Assembly: GCA_003648575.1 (NCBI GenBank)
Contig: QMPN01000097.1
Span: 1-10,059, forward strand
DNA: 10,059 bases
Direction of reading: 5' to 3'
Origin: Bacteroidota bacterium
Lineage (GTDB): Bacteria > Bacteroidota > Bacteroidia > Bacteroidales > B18-G4
Made by a program: the position numbers and the translations under genes. Below, piece by piece: positions 1-6,298 of this stretch. How positions within the stretch are numbered: position 1 is the stretch's first letter; each line of letters starts with the position of its first letter. The notes under the pieces are model-generated. The model worked only from the letters and a program-made list of their open reading frames with translations, was not told where the DNA came from and ran no database searches.

Positions 1-233
1 GCTTGCCCTGCGCCATGATAAGGATCCTGGCCAATGATAACCACCCTGACAGATTCGAAGGAGGTATGGTCAAAAGCAGCAAAGATCTTTTCCCCCGGTG
101 GATAAACAGTAAACCTTTTCTTTTCTTCAATTAAAAAGGATTTCAGCGTGCTGAAATAATCAGCCCGGAATTCATCCGCGAGGACCTTTTTCCAGCTTTC
201 CTCAATTTGTGGATTAACTGTGGATATGCTCAT
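1..233 (-). CDS. ung: Uracil-DNA glycosylase, N-terminal part (cut by window edge)
   Basis: Removes uracil from DNA as the first step of base-excision repair, in the cytoplasm. The ATG lies at 231-233, and 77 complete codons are visible before the left edge. The start reads MSISTVNPQIEESWKKVL, followed near residues 43-55 by VYPPGEKIFAAF, and at residues 68-74 by GQDPYHG. The last is the catalytic water-activating motif of family 1 UDGs, and D70 is the expected general base. Spacing and order fit bacterial Ung, where this motif sits about 65-70 residues from the start. About two thirds of the protein, including the C-terminal DNA-intercalation loop, lies outside the window. It is transcribed away from the small lipoprotein gene, and no clear promoter of its own was found in the 105-bp spacer. 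Nothing visible suggests damage. Identification is firm from the motif and its surroundings. Confidence 0.95.
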   Translation of the reverse strand, partial: MSISTVNPQIEESWKKVLADEFRADYFSTLKSFLIEEKKRFTVYPPGEKIFAAFDHTSFESVRVVIIGQDPYHGAGQ

Positions 234-302
234 AATGAATAATTAACAGCAGGTTGGTACAACATATTCTCTTTTTTTTTGTTAATATTATGAAAATGAG
301 TT

Positions 303-310
303 TATATTTG
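303..310 (+). promoter_or_regulatory. Bacteroidetes-type -7 element (TATATTTG)
   Basis: TATATTTG at 303-310 matches the Bacteroidetes sigma consensus TAnnTTTG exactly. A TTTG at 278-281, at the end of a T-run, could be the -33 element with a 21-bp spacer. Transcription would begin near 317, giving a leader of about 20 nt before the ATG at 339. It most likely drives the small lipoprotein and possibly the outer-membrane protein gene behind it. The match is to consensus only. Confidence 0.6.
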
Positions 311-338
311 TGTTTCATTAAACCTGAATCGTATTATC

Positions 339-479
339 ATGATTAAAAATATGAAAAAAGTTTTAATAGTTGCTACAGCAGTGATTCTTTTTGTGCTGGT
401 TGCTACTTCTTGCCGGTCGAACGAGCGCTGTGCAGCGTACGGCGAATCATATAAGTATCAGAAACAATCCAACTATTAG
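339..479 (+). CDS. Small predicted lipoprotein, 46 residues
   Basis: Short gene from ATG 339 to TAG 477-479, encoding 46 residues. It begins MIKNMKKV, with a second possible start at the in-frame ATG at 351. A hydrophobic segment spans about residues 8-22, followed by VATSC, which resembles a lipobox with Cys25 as the lipidated residue (-3 Ala rather than Leu, which is tolerated in Bacteroidetes). The mature part would be only 22 residues, CRSNERCAAYGESYKYQKQ and three more, rich in Tyr, Lys and Gln. The piece RCAAYGE resembles the CPAYG-like motif I recall from tiny Bacteroidetes lipoproteins of unknown role; that is memory, not a search. A consensus promoter lies 29 bp upstream and an outer-membrane protein gene starts 69 bp downstream, so the two may form one unit. 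No function can be assigned. The gene is short enough to be missed by automatic callers. Confidence 0.72.
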   Translation: MIKNMKKVLIVATAVILFVLVATSCRSNERCAAYGESYKYQKQSNY

Positions 480-548
480 GCTTTGTTTTACTAGCTGTTA
501 GCGGGAAGCAGCCAGAACTTACTTAATAATTCCCGGGCTTCTTATTTG

Positions 549-1346
549 ATGGCCTTTATTAAACACATAATGTTGACAACCCTCCTGATAATGGCGGGTC
601 TTTTTATGTCGGGTCAGGAGCAGGAAACCGGAAAGGAACGTAAACAAAAGCCCACGGAGCCGGTTTATGACTCTATTTCTGACAGGGTATTGCTGAGGAG
701 GGAGTTTACAGGTGGCTTGATACTACATTCCAGGGGATGGGGCTTCCACATCAGGAAAGGTAAGAATCTCAGCTATAAAAGATCATTACAGTGGGAGATC
801 GATGCCGTAAGCCTTAAATCGCCTAAGCAAATAAAAACCATCAACCCTTATGTTAATAATGCGAAAAGCTATGTGTACGGGAAGCTAAACCATGTATATG
901 TACTCAGGGCCGGGATCGGCATTACACGTTTGCTGAACAGGAAACCGTACTGGGGTGGGATAGAGCTTCGCTTCATATATTTTGGCGGTTTTTCACTGGC
1001 TCTGGCAAAACCAATATACCTTTATGTGTTGAACTATTCCCCTGAATACGAAGATTACATCATTGAGGTTGAGAGATACAATCCTAAGACCCATGGATTG
1101 GATAATATAGCCGGGCGTGCCCCCTTTACTAATGGTATTGAGAATACCAGCTTGCATCCCGGCCTCTATGCCAAGTTAGGATTGAATTTTGAGTTTGGCA
1201 ATTATAACTCCTCCATTAAAGCAATTGAAACAGGCGCTGCCCTCGACTTTTATCCATTTCCTGTAGCGATCATGGCATTCAACCCCGAGCATTCCTTCTT
1301 CCTTACATTTTATATCGGAATCAGCTTCGGGAAAAGATATGATTGA
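549..1346 (+). CDS. Predicted outer-membrane beta-barrel protein, function unknown
   Basis: Encodes 265 residues from ATG 549. A TTG three bases upstream is in frame but less likely, and an internal ATG at 570 would shorten the signal peptide. Residues 1-22 form a signal peptide (hydrophobic core LTTLLIMAGLFM, predicted cleavage after SGQ). A charged linker (EQETGKERKQKP) follows. From residue 45 on, the chain alternates polar and aromatic/aliphatic residues in short strands, for example GGLILHSRGWGFHIRKG and WGGIELRFIYFGGFSLALA, as in transmembrane beta-barrels. There are no cysteines. The chain ends FYIGISFGKRYD, a terminal strand plus four residues, not the usual final Phe. The segment REFTGGLILHSRGWG looks like a conserved Bacteroidetes outer-membrane family without a named function; this is recognition from memory. 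It lies 69 bp behind the small lipoprotein gene and ends before a strong terminator. A lipoprotein/barrel partnership is inference. Confidence 0.8.
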   Translation: MAFIKHIMLTTLLIMAGLFMSGQEQETGKERKQKPTEPVYDSISDRVLLRREFTGGLILHSRGWGFHIRKGKNLSYKRSLQWEIDAVSLKSPKQIKTINPYVNNAKSYVYGKLNHVYVLRAGIGITRLLNRKPYWGGIELRFIYFGGFSLALAKPIYLYVLNYSPEYEDYIIEVERYNPKTHGLDNIAGRAPFTNGIENTSLHPGLYAKLGLNFEFGNYNSSIKAIETGAALDFYPFPVAIMAFNPEHSFFLTFYIGISFGKRYD

Positions 1347-1359
1347 TTGGGCAAACCAA

Positions 1360-1436
1360 ATATCGAATAACAAATATCAACAATCTGAAATCGAACATCC
1401 AATCGAAAATCGACAATCGACAATCGAAAATCGACA
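1360..1436. repeat. 7-bp tandem repeat tract (ATCGACA/ATCGAAA)
   Basis: Positions 1402-1436 hold five exact-length 7-bp units, ATCGAAA, ATCGACA, ATCGACA, ATCGAAA, ATCGACA. The stretch 1360-1401 before it reads as about six degenerate copies (such as ATATCGA, ATATCAA, AAATCGA), with one 5-bp step before the regular block. It begins 13 bp after the outer-membrane gene stop and ends against the A-run of the terminator. On the minus strand it could be misread as a short protein with IVDFR repeats, but no start context supports that. I recall similar tracts between genes in other Bacteroidetes; their role is unknown. Confidence 0.85.
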
Positions 1437-1438
1437 AT

Positions 1439-1473
1439 AAAAAAGCCCTTCAGGTAACTGAAGGGCTTTTTTT
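1439..1473. terminator. Bidirectional rho-independent terminator between convergent genes
   Basis: AAAAGCCCTTCAG at 1441-1453 pairs perfectly with CTGAAGGGCTTTT at 1458-1470 around a GTAA loop, and two more A-T pairs extend the stem to 15 bp. A seven-T run (1467-1473) serves plus-strand transcripts, and a six-A run (1439-1444) gives the U-tract for minus-strand transcripts. It sits 92 bp after the outer-membrane protein stop and 2 bp after the FN3-like gene stop (minus strand), so it should end both. Confidence 0.93.
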
Positions 1474-1475
1474 GG

Positions 1476-2966
1476 TTATTTATAAACAGTGATCTTATGC
1501 GAATAGCTTTGATTACCATTTGTGAGTTTCACAAGGTACAGGCCATTGGCAAGATCATTAAGATCCAGGGTTTTGATCGTATTGCCCTGTCCGAATAACA
1601 TATTCTCTTCTACATGTATCTGGCCAAGCAGGTCCATGACGTAAACAGTGACTACGGCATTTTCTTCACCTGCTACATCAATATATAGTTTACCGCTGCT
1701 GGGATTTGGATATATATTAATATTACTATCATCAAAAGCTGTTTCGCTGATGCCAATCTCAGGTTCAGTGGTAAATGACCATGTTTCACTCCATGCAGTG
1801 GTGTCGATTCCTTTCATGGTACGGCAGTGCCAATAATAGGTACAGTCCTTTTCAAGGATATTTATTACCTGGAAGTAATCATCGGTTCCTTCAATCTCTT
1901 GAATACAGCAAGGTTCCTCGAAGTTAGGGGTAATATAGTATTGTACCTGGAAAAGATCAACTCCGCTAACCATATCCCATTCTAAGCGAGGGCTAATGCC
2001 AACATCAGTGGCTCCATCTAAAGGCAGGGATAATGCAACCGTGGTGATGGTTTTGAAATCCCACACTTCCGACCAGTATGAAGTGTCGGTAGCATGATTT
2101 GCCCTGACCCTCCAGAAGTATTCCTGATCGAAGGTGAGGTAACCATCTGTTGTATATTCGGTTTCTTCAGTGATCAGTTTTATTGACCCTGTAAACGCGT
2201 CATTGTCGGCAAGTTCGATCTCATAATCCAGAATACCTGATAGTTCATCCCATTCAAGAACATTTTCGAGTCCCATGTCAGTGGAGCCTGTAGATGGGTC
2301 GTCAAGTTCAGGAGCGGGGATAACCTCAAAGGTTCTTACGTCAGACCAGGCACTGTTATCAGCTGAATGTGTAGCCCTGGCACGCCAGTTATAGATTTTC
2401 CCAAAATGGAGGAAGATTGTGTGCATTGTATTGGTTTCACTGACACCTTCAAAAAGCAGCGGGCTATCGAAGTTAGCTGAAGTATCGGCCTGAAACTCGA
2501 AATGCTCAACGCCTGTAATAACTGTTGACCCTATCCTGTCTTTGGCTTTCAATTCAACATCAGGATCTTGCTCGTCAGCACCATCATTTGGTTTATTCAG
2601 AACAACCGTCTCGAAAACCACGAATGAAAAAACATCCGACCAGCCCGAGATATCACTTCCTTCACTGGCCCTGACCCTCCAAAAGTATTCTTGTCCGAAA
2701 AGCAGCAATTCCATCTGAAGACCGGTAAATTCTGATAGAGGGTAGATGACAGGATTGGTAAATGCATCTGTAACATCGAGTTGGACTTCATACTCGACAA
2801 TTCCGCCGGATCCGGCAACAGCTGCCCAATTAAGGATTACATCAGGCATCTGGCCATCATCACCATCTTCAGGCTCCATGAGTGTAGGAGGATAGACATC
2901 TGTTTGAGCAAAACTGAATATGGCAACGACGAAAAGAAAAAGTAGCGTGGATAATAATTTTTTCAT
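1476..2966 (-). CDS. T9SS type A sorting-domain protein with four FN3-like repeats
   Basis: A 496-residue secreted protein. Residues 1-20 are a signal peptide (MKKLLSTLLFLFVVAIFSFA, then QTD). Four beta-sandwich repeats follow, about 25-117, 119-215, 218-306 and 309-400. Each carries a Y-x-W-R/H-x-R strand (96-100, 194-198, 286-290, 379-383) and ends in W-S-[DE]-V/T-x-x-F, the pattern of fibronectin type III-like domains in Bacteroidetes surface proteins. Residues 417-496 are a T9SS type A sorting domain: NIYPNPSSGKLYIDV, VYVMDLLGQI, NGLYLVKL and the end KITVYK. The domain would send it through the type IX machinery and be removed or exchanged for a surface anchor. No catalytic residues are visible, so binding, adhesion or matrix building is the plausible role. 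The only four cysteines (353, 354, 375, 381) all lie in repeat 4. The gene starts 47 bp after the propeller gene, with no terminator and no TAnnTTTG element between them, so co-transcription is likely. Confidence 0.9.
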   Translation of the reverse strand: MKKLLSTLLFLFVVAIFSFAQTDVYPPTLMEPEDGDDGQMPDVILNWAAVAGSGGIVEYEVQLDVTDAFTNPVIYPLSEFTGLQMELLLFGQEYFWRVRASEGSDISGWSDVFSFVVFETVVLNKPNDGADEQDPDVELKAKDRIGSTVITGVEHFEFQADTSANFDSPLLFEGVSETNTMHTIFLHFGKIYNWRARATHSADNSAWSDVRTFEVIPAPELDDPSTGSTDMGLENVLEWDELSGILDYEIELADNDAFTGSIKLITEETEYTTDGYLTFDQEYFWRVRANHATDTSYWSEVWDFKTITTVALSLPLDGATDVGISPRLEWDMVSGVDLFQVQYYITPNFEEPCCIQEIEGTDDYFQVINILEKDCTYYWHCRTMKGIDTTAWSETWSFTTEPEIGISETAFDDSNINIYPNPSSGKLYIDVAGEENAVVTVYVMDLLGQIHVEENMLFGQGNTIKTLDLNDLANGLYLVKLTNGNQSYSHKITVYK

Positions 2967-3013
2967 GTCCGTTCTTTTTATATGGTGTTAATATATTGTT
3001 AGATTATCGTGAA

Positions 3014-5344
3014 TTAGTGTACAACGATGAATTTTCCTGTTTCTACGGTCTTGCCCTTGTGTATGCTTGTAACATATGTGCCACGAGGCAATGAACCGCA
3101 ATCCAGTTGATAATGATGTGTGCCGGCAGACCGGGTCATTTTCTCACTAAGGATCATTTTACCGTTGATATCAAATACTGATAAGATCACTTCTGTTTTC
3201 TTATCCAATGTATATTCAATGGTTGCTGTATTGCTTACAGGGTTCGGAAACACTTTAACAGCAGAAGCGTGTACTTCAGTACCAGGTGCGAAGATGCTTA
3301 CAGGTTTTTCAAAGTTCCTGGTATAATGCATCCCCCTTCCATAAGTAGCTGCATAGATCACACCAAAATTCTGTGTGCCCGGATAAGTTTCAACAAGAGT
3401 GTCAACCCCATCCCAGTATTTTATTACGGTAGGCTCTTTGGCGACAAGTTGCTGTCTGAGCTGGAATACCGGTACTTTGCCGATATCCTGTGCCAATAAG
3501 GCCCAGTTGGGAGTGGCAGCATCGATGTTTTCTGAAATATACATACCCATATCAGTACCAACAATGGCAGTGTTAGAATTACTCATCTCAATGATAGACG
3601 AATAAACGGGCATCTTTGGAAGGTCACCCTGGATGGATGTAAACACCGGCTCTGCATCCAGTCCATTGCTTGTACTGAATACATAGTTGTCGTTGCCATA
3701 GTTGCCTAAGGTGACGATCACGTGAGCAGGATCTTGCGGATCAACATAAACAGAAGTAACCACCTGTGTATTTTGTGCCAGTGTAACAGGATTTATCAAA
3801 GGAATGTAGGTGGTAGCTATAATACAATAAGGGCTGTTAATATCTGCCCTGTCATAATCATAAGCATTTTTAATGTTGGCGATCCTGAACAGTTCGCCTT
3901 CCATTGTTCCTACAAAGAGATAGTTGGCATCTGATGACATGCCCATGGATTGAGCCTGGCCATCGAAGCCTGATTTAGCTTTATTGGTAATGACAAACCA
4001 TTCCGGTACTCCGCCAAAATCAAGCACGTCGAATGTCATCCAAATGGCATTTTCTGTTCCCAGGAAGTACTTGGTAGAGATAATATCCTTCACACGGATG
4101 GTTTCACCGGAGTCCAGCACTGCAGGGAGTATATATTCGAAGGGATAGCCTCTGTTACCACTGCTGACCATAACTTCTGCTCCGGAAGCGAGTTCCACAT
4201 GGGTGGTGAAATCAACAGAGTCGCGGCTGTATTCGTTTTCAAAGTTTTCCCAATATAGGCATGGTGTGATGTAAGCATCGGTAGGTACCTGGATACCGCT
4301 GGAGAGGAAGGTGTTGGAAAAGTTTTCGCCTTCATCTTCTGACCTTCTGAAATTCTCTCCCGGTGTTTGTGTGTAAATGAAAACAAGCGGATCGATGATG
4401 GAAACGAAACAATCACCGCCATTTCCCCCACTGGGGTTGGTAAAGTCGGCCCATATCTGTGTGCCATTTTGAGCGCTGGCAGGGTTGCCATGTCCATTGA
4501 CGTATTGGGTGCCGGCTCCATGCGCGCCACCAATAACTCGTTTTAGCTCCCCACCGTACCCAACGGTAGCAAACTGTGAAGTGTTATAAGTTTTGTTCCG
4601 GGTGATAAATTCGGAATATTGTGAGTTGATACTTCCTTCGGAGATGCCACCATCATGGCCTATAAAAATCTGATTTGAAACACCCGGCCGGAAAGTGTAG
4701 ATGTGATGGTTGCTATGTATAAAGGATGGGAATATCTGGGGTGGTATTAATCCTGAAGACTTCTGTGCCCATTCGAAGTATCCTGTTTCATAGATCTTGC
4801 GTCCTTCCCACATATCAATACCACCTAAGAGGATCCTGTCGGGGTCCTCGGGGAAAACAGCAATAACATTGTCATAAAGGCCCTGTCCCTGGCTTGTATT
4901 GTTGTCGGGAGAAAAGAAATTAAGGTTTTGGCTTCCGCCCGGAGCAATGATCCTCCAGTGAACACCTCTGTCGTCAGACCTGTAAACATTGATCAGTCCG
5001 CCCCCGTCGTTGATTACCGTTGCATAAAGAATATCAGGATTGCCCGGTGCAATTGCGAATTCAGTACGGCCAACATTTTCATAAGGCAGGTTGAAGGTGT
5101 CAGAAGAATGCAATACGAATTGGTTAGGATGTCCGTTATCAGAGATATATGCTAATCCATTAACCGATACTGCAGTAATTCCGTCTGAACCAATTTTTAC
5201 ATCGCAGGATGGGCCGATCAGGAAAGCAGTATCGCCTACCCTGGCAATATTCCAGGTAAGGCCTGCATCAGAGCTGTACCAAACCCCTTTGTTTGTAGAT
5301 GCCCATACTACATCATTGTTAGGATTAACTGCCAGCCGATTGAT
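3014..5344 (-). CDS. C-terminal part of the interrupted propeller protein (no own start)
   Basis: Open frame of 776 codons plus stop after the internal TAA. The first in-frame alternative start is a TTG at 5111-5113, and the first in-frame ATG is much further in, inside a blade (GGIDMWEGRK). Neither is preceded by a signal peptide, so the piece could not be secreted although it carries most of the propeller and the T9SS sorting domain at its end. That argues against an independent gene. Readable blade motifs include YRSDDRGVHW and IFIGHDGGISEG, and FRRSEDEGENF further along. It should be read together with the N-terminal fragment. Confidence 0.5.
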   Translation of the reverse strand: MNRLAVNPNNDVVWASTNKGVWYSSDAGLTWNIARVGDTAFLIGPSCDVKIGSDGITAVSVNGLAYISDNGHPNQFVLHSSDTFNLPYENVGRTEFAIAPGNPDILYATVINDGGGLINVYRSDDRGVHWRIIAPGGSQNLNFFSPDNNTSQGQGLYDNVIAVFPEDPDRILLGGIDMWEGRKIYETGYFEWAQKSSGLIPPQIFPSFIHSNHHIYTFRPGVSNQIFIGHDGGISEGSINSQYSEFITRNKTYNTSQFATVGYGGELKRVIGGAHGAGTQYVNGHGNPASAQNGTQIWADFTNPSGGNGGDCFVSIIDPLVFIYTQTPGENFRRSEDEGENFSNTFLSSGIQVPTDAYITPCLYWENFENEYSRDSVDFTTHVELASGAEVMVSSGNRGYPFEYILPAVLDSGETIRVKDIISTKYFLGTENAIWMTFDVLDFGGVPEWFVITNKAKSGFDGQAQSMGMSSDANYLFVGTMEGELFRIANIKNAYDYDRADINSPYCIIATTYIPLINPVTLAQNTQVVTSVYVDPQDPAHVIVTLGNYGNDNYVFSTSNGLDAEPVFTSIQGDLPKMPVYSSIIEMSNSNTAIVGTDMGMYISENIDAATPNWALLAQDIGKVPVFQLRQQLVAKEPTVIKYWDGVDTLVETYPGTQNFGVIYAATYGRGMHYTRNFEKPVSIFAPGTEVHASAVKVFPNPVSNTATIEYTLDKKTEVILSVFDINGKMILSEKMTRSAGTHHYQLDCGSLPRGTYVTSIHKGKTVETGKFIVVH

Positions 5345-5347
5345 TTA
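5345..5347 (-). other. In-frame TAA stop (codon 216) inside the propeller gene
   Basis: On the minus strand the codons read GTT GCT TTT GCT TAA ATC AAT CGG CTG. The frame is open for 215 codons before and 776 codons after, and the residues just after the stop (INRLAVNPNN) match the usual strand that opens a new blade in this family. TAA also terminates the FN3-like gene and the peptidase gene here, so codon reassignment is very unlikely. Confidence 0.9.
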
Positions 5348-5992
5348 AGCAAAAGCAACAGTATCATCATTCGCAACCGGGGCTGTGGCAGACAATAATG
5401 AAAAATTATCACCATCAGTGGATTTATATATCCCTGTCCCAACAAAGGCACCATTGTAGTTGAAGTCCTGGAAGATGGAGTAATCCTGGACGGTAAACCC
5501 TTCTCCGGTTCCCACATAGACGGTTCCATCAGAACCTTGTGCCATGCAGGATACATTCAGGTTATTTCCTTCACCATTTATCTTAACCCAGGTGAGGCCT
5601 ACGTTGGTTGATTTATACAGGCCACCGCTGACAGCACCGGCAATGATCGTGTAGGATGTTTCATCAGTATTGTCAAAAATGAACGCCCTGGTCCTTCCGC
5701 CAACATTGTCGGGCCCCAGAAATGACCACGTAATGTCATCACGGTTGGCATTCTGGACGGCAATATTTTCAGCTTGGATCCTGGCATTGATGACATCAGA
5801 CGGATCAATGACGCCGGTAACCTGGTTGTTACGAAGCTTTGCCAGATATTGCTCCGAAGAAATAGTTTCTACACCTTCATCATCACCAAGAGGGATAAAA
5901 AAGTCAGGGTAAGAAGAGGTAGCAGAAATGAGAAATGCTCCCAGGCAAATAACTAACGTAACAAGACTTAATGGTAAAATTTTATTTTTCAT
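5345..5992 (-). CDS. N-terminal fragment of the interrupted propeller protein
   Basis: If the TAA at 5345-5347 is real, this 215-residue product is what would be made. ATG 5990-5992 is preferred over a TTG three codons upstream because it gives a standard signal peptide (MKNKILPLSLVTLVICLGAFLISA). Residues 30-85 form a linker, and 88-200 contain the first propeller blades. The product would be exported by Sec to the periplasm but lacks the C-terminal sorting domain, so T9SS could not move it outward, and the propeller would not close. It is therefore probably non-functional alone. A candidate promoter lies about 130 bp upstream. Confidence 0.6.
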   Translation of the reverse strand: MKNKILPLSLVTLVICLGAFLISATSSYPDFFIPLGDDEGVETISSEQYLAKLRNNQVTGVIDPSDVINARIQAENIAVQNANRDDITWSFLGPDNVGGRTRAFIFDNTDETSYTIIAGAVSGGLYKSTNVGLTWVKINGEGNNLNVSCMAQGSDGTVYVGTGEGFTVQDYSIFQDFNYNGAFVGTGIYKSTDGDNFSLLSATAPVANDDTVAFA

Positions 5993-6119
5993 GTTAGTCA
6001 AATTTGATTTTTGGTTTTAACGGAATATTAATTTTATGTTAGTGCAATAACAATGATTGATGCCACTAAGTTAAACCTTTTTTAAAAAGGTGCAAACCTG
6101 CGTTACTTAAAAGTATTAA

Positions 6120-6127
6120 CAAATATA
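6120..6127 (-). promoter_or_regulatory. Candidate -7 element (TATATTTG) for the propeller/FN3 operon
   Basis: On the minus strand 6127-6120 reads TATATTTG, a full match to TAnnTTTG and identical to the element before the small lipoprotein. A TTG at 6147-6145 could serve as a weak -33 element (17-bp spacer). It would give a leader of about 120 nt before the ATG at 5992. A second match, TAATTTTG, lies further upstream at 6163-6156 on the same strand, so the choice between the two is open. Confidence 0.45.
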
Positions 6128-6252
6128 GGTTAAATTATTTTAAGCAATTAAATAACAAAATTAAAAGATTCTGATAAAAAAGCAAGTTTAATCAAGTTAT
6201 CGGCAGGCATAAATCAGATAACGGCAAACCGGAAAGAAAGTATTTTTTATTG

Positions 6253-6260
6253 TAATTTTG
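6253..6260 (+). promoter_or_regulatory. Candidate -7 element (TAATTTTG) for the peptidase gene
   Basis: TAATTTTG at 6253-6260 matches TAnnTTTG and lies 38 bp before the ATG at 6299, the same distance class as at the lipoprotein gene. No TTTG is visible at the expected -33 position near 6230, so the promoter may be weak or activator-dependent. The short leader has no Shine-Dalgarno sequence and is A-rich before the start, as is common in this phylum. Confidence 0.5.
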
Positions 6261-6298
6261 CATAGACATTATCAATCCAATAACTAAAATGCCTAAAA

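Larger units (their letters stand above)
3014..5992 (-). pseudogene. T9SS-secreted VPS10/BNR-type beta-propeller protein, interrupted by one in-frame stop
   Basis: One reading frame runs from ATG 5990-5992 to TAA 3014-3016, 992 codons, broken only by TAA at 5345-5347 (codon 216). No frameshift is needed: the codons on each side read VANDDTVAFA, stop, INRLAVNPNNDVVWAST, and the downstream part is typical of these propellers. Domains in order: signal peptide 1-24; linker; beta-propeller from about 88 (WSFLGPDNVGGRTRA) with sialidase-like blades such as SGGLYKSTNVGLTW (122-135), GIYKSTDGDNF (187-197) and GVWYSSDAGLTW (236-247), continuing to about 900; T9SS type A sorting domain 912-992 (KVFPNPVSN ... 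VFDINGKM ... GTYVTSIHKG). Such proteins are large secreted surface or matrix proteins, and no enzyme function is evident. The stop could be a real nonsense mutation (from CAA, GAA or AAA, for instance) or a sequence error. Codon content and reading frame downstream show no decay, so the mutation is recent or artefactual. Confidence 0.85.
5993..6298. other. 306-bp AT-rich divergent spacer
   Basis: Spacer between the propeller gene (minus) and the C1B peptidase gene (plus). It contains no credible coding frame, RNA gene or strong terminator. It holds candidate -7 elements facing both ways and a 6-bp inverted repeat, GTTATC at 6196-6201 and GATAAC at 6217-6222, which lies about 30 bp upstream of the peptidase -7 element. 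The remainder is poly-A/T-rich sequence. Confidence 0.7.

Noticed and set aside
502..541. Possible stem (CGGGAA/TTCCCG or GAAGC/GCTTC) between the lipoprotein and outer-membrane genes
   Set aside because: The stems are only 5-6 bp with a loop above 20 nt and no T-run, so neither a terminator nor a known leader element is supported.
1310..1519. A 69-codon minus-strand frame with IVDFR-type repeats
   Set aside because: It is only the 7-bp repeat tract and terminator read as protein. It overlaps the ends of two real genes and has no homologous features.
4090..4533. A 147-codon minus-strand frame inside the propeller gene
   Set aside because: It lies entirely within the propeller gene in another frame, and the propeller frame there has clear family motifs.
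5114..5347. Frameshift as the cause of the split propeller gene
   Set aside because: Codon-by-codon reading shows the same frame on both sides of 5345-5347, with a distance of 234 bases (78 codons) to the downstream TTG. Only a stop codon separates the parts.
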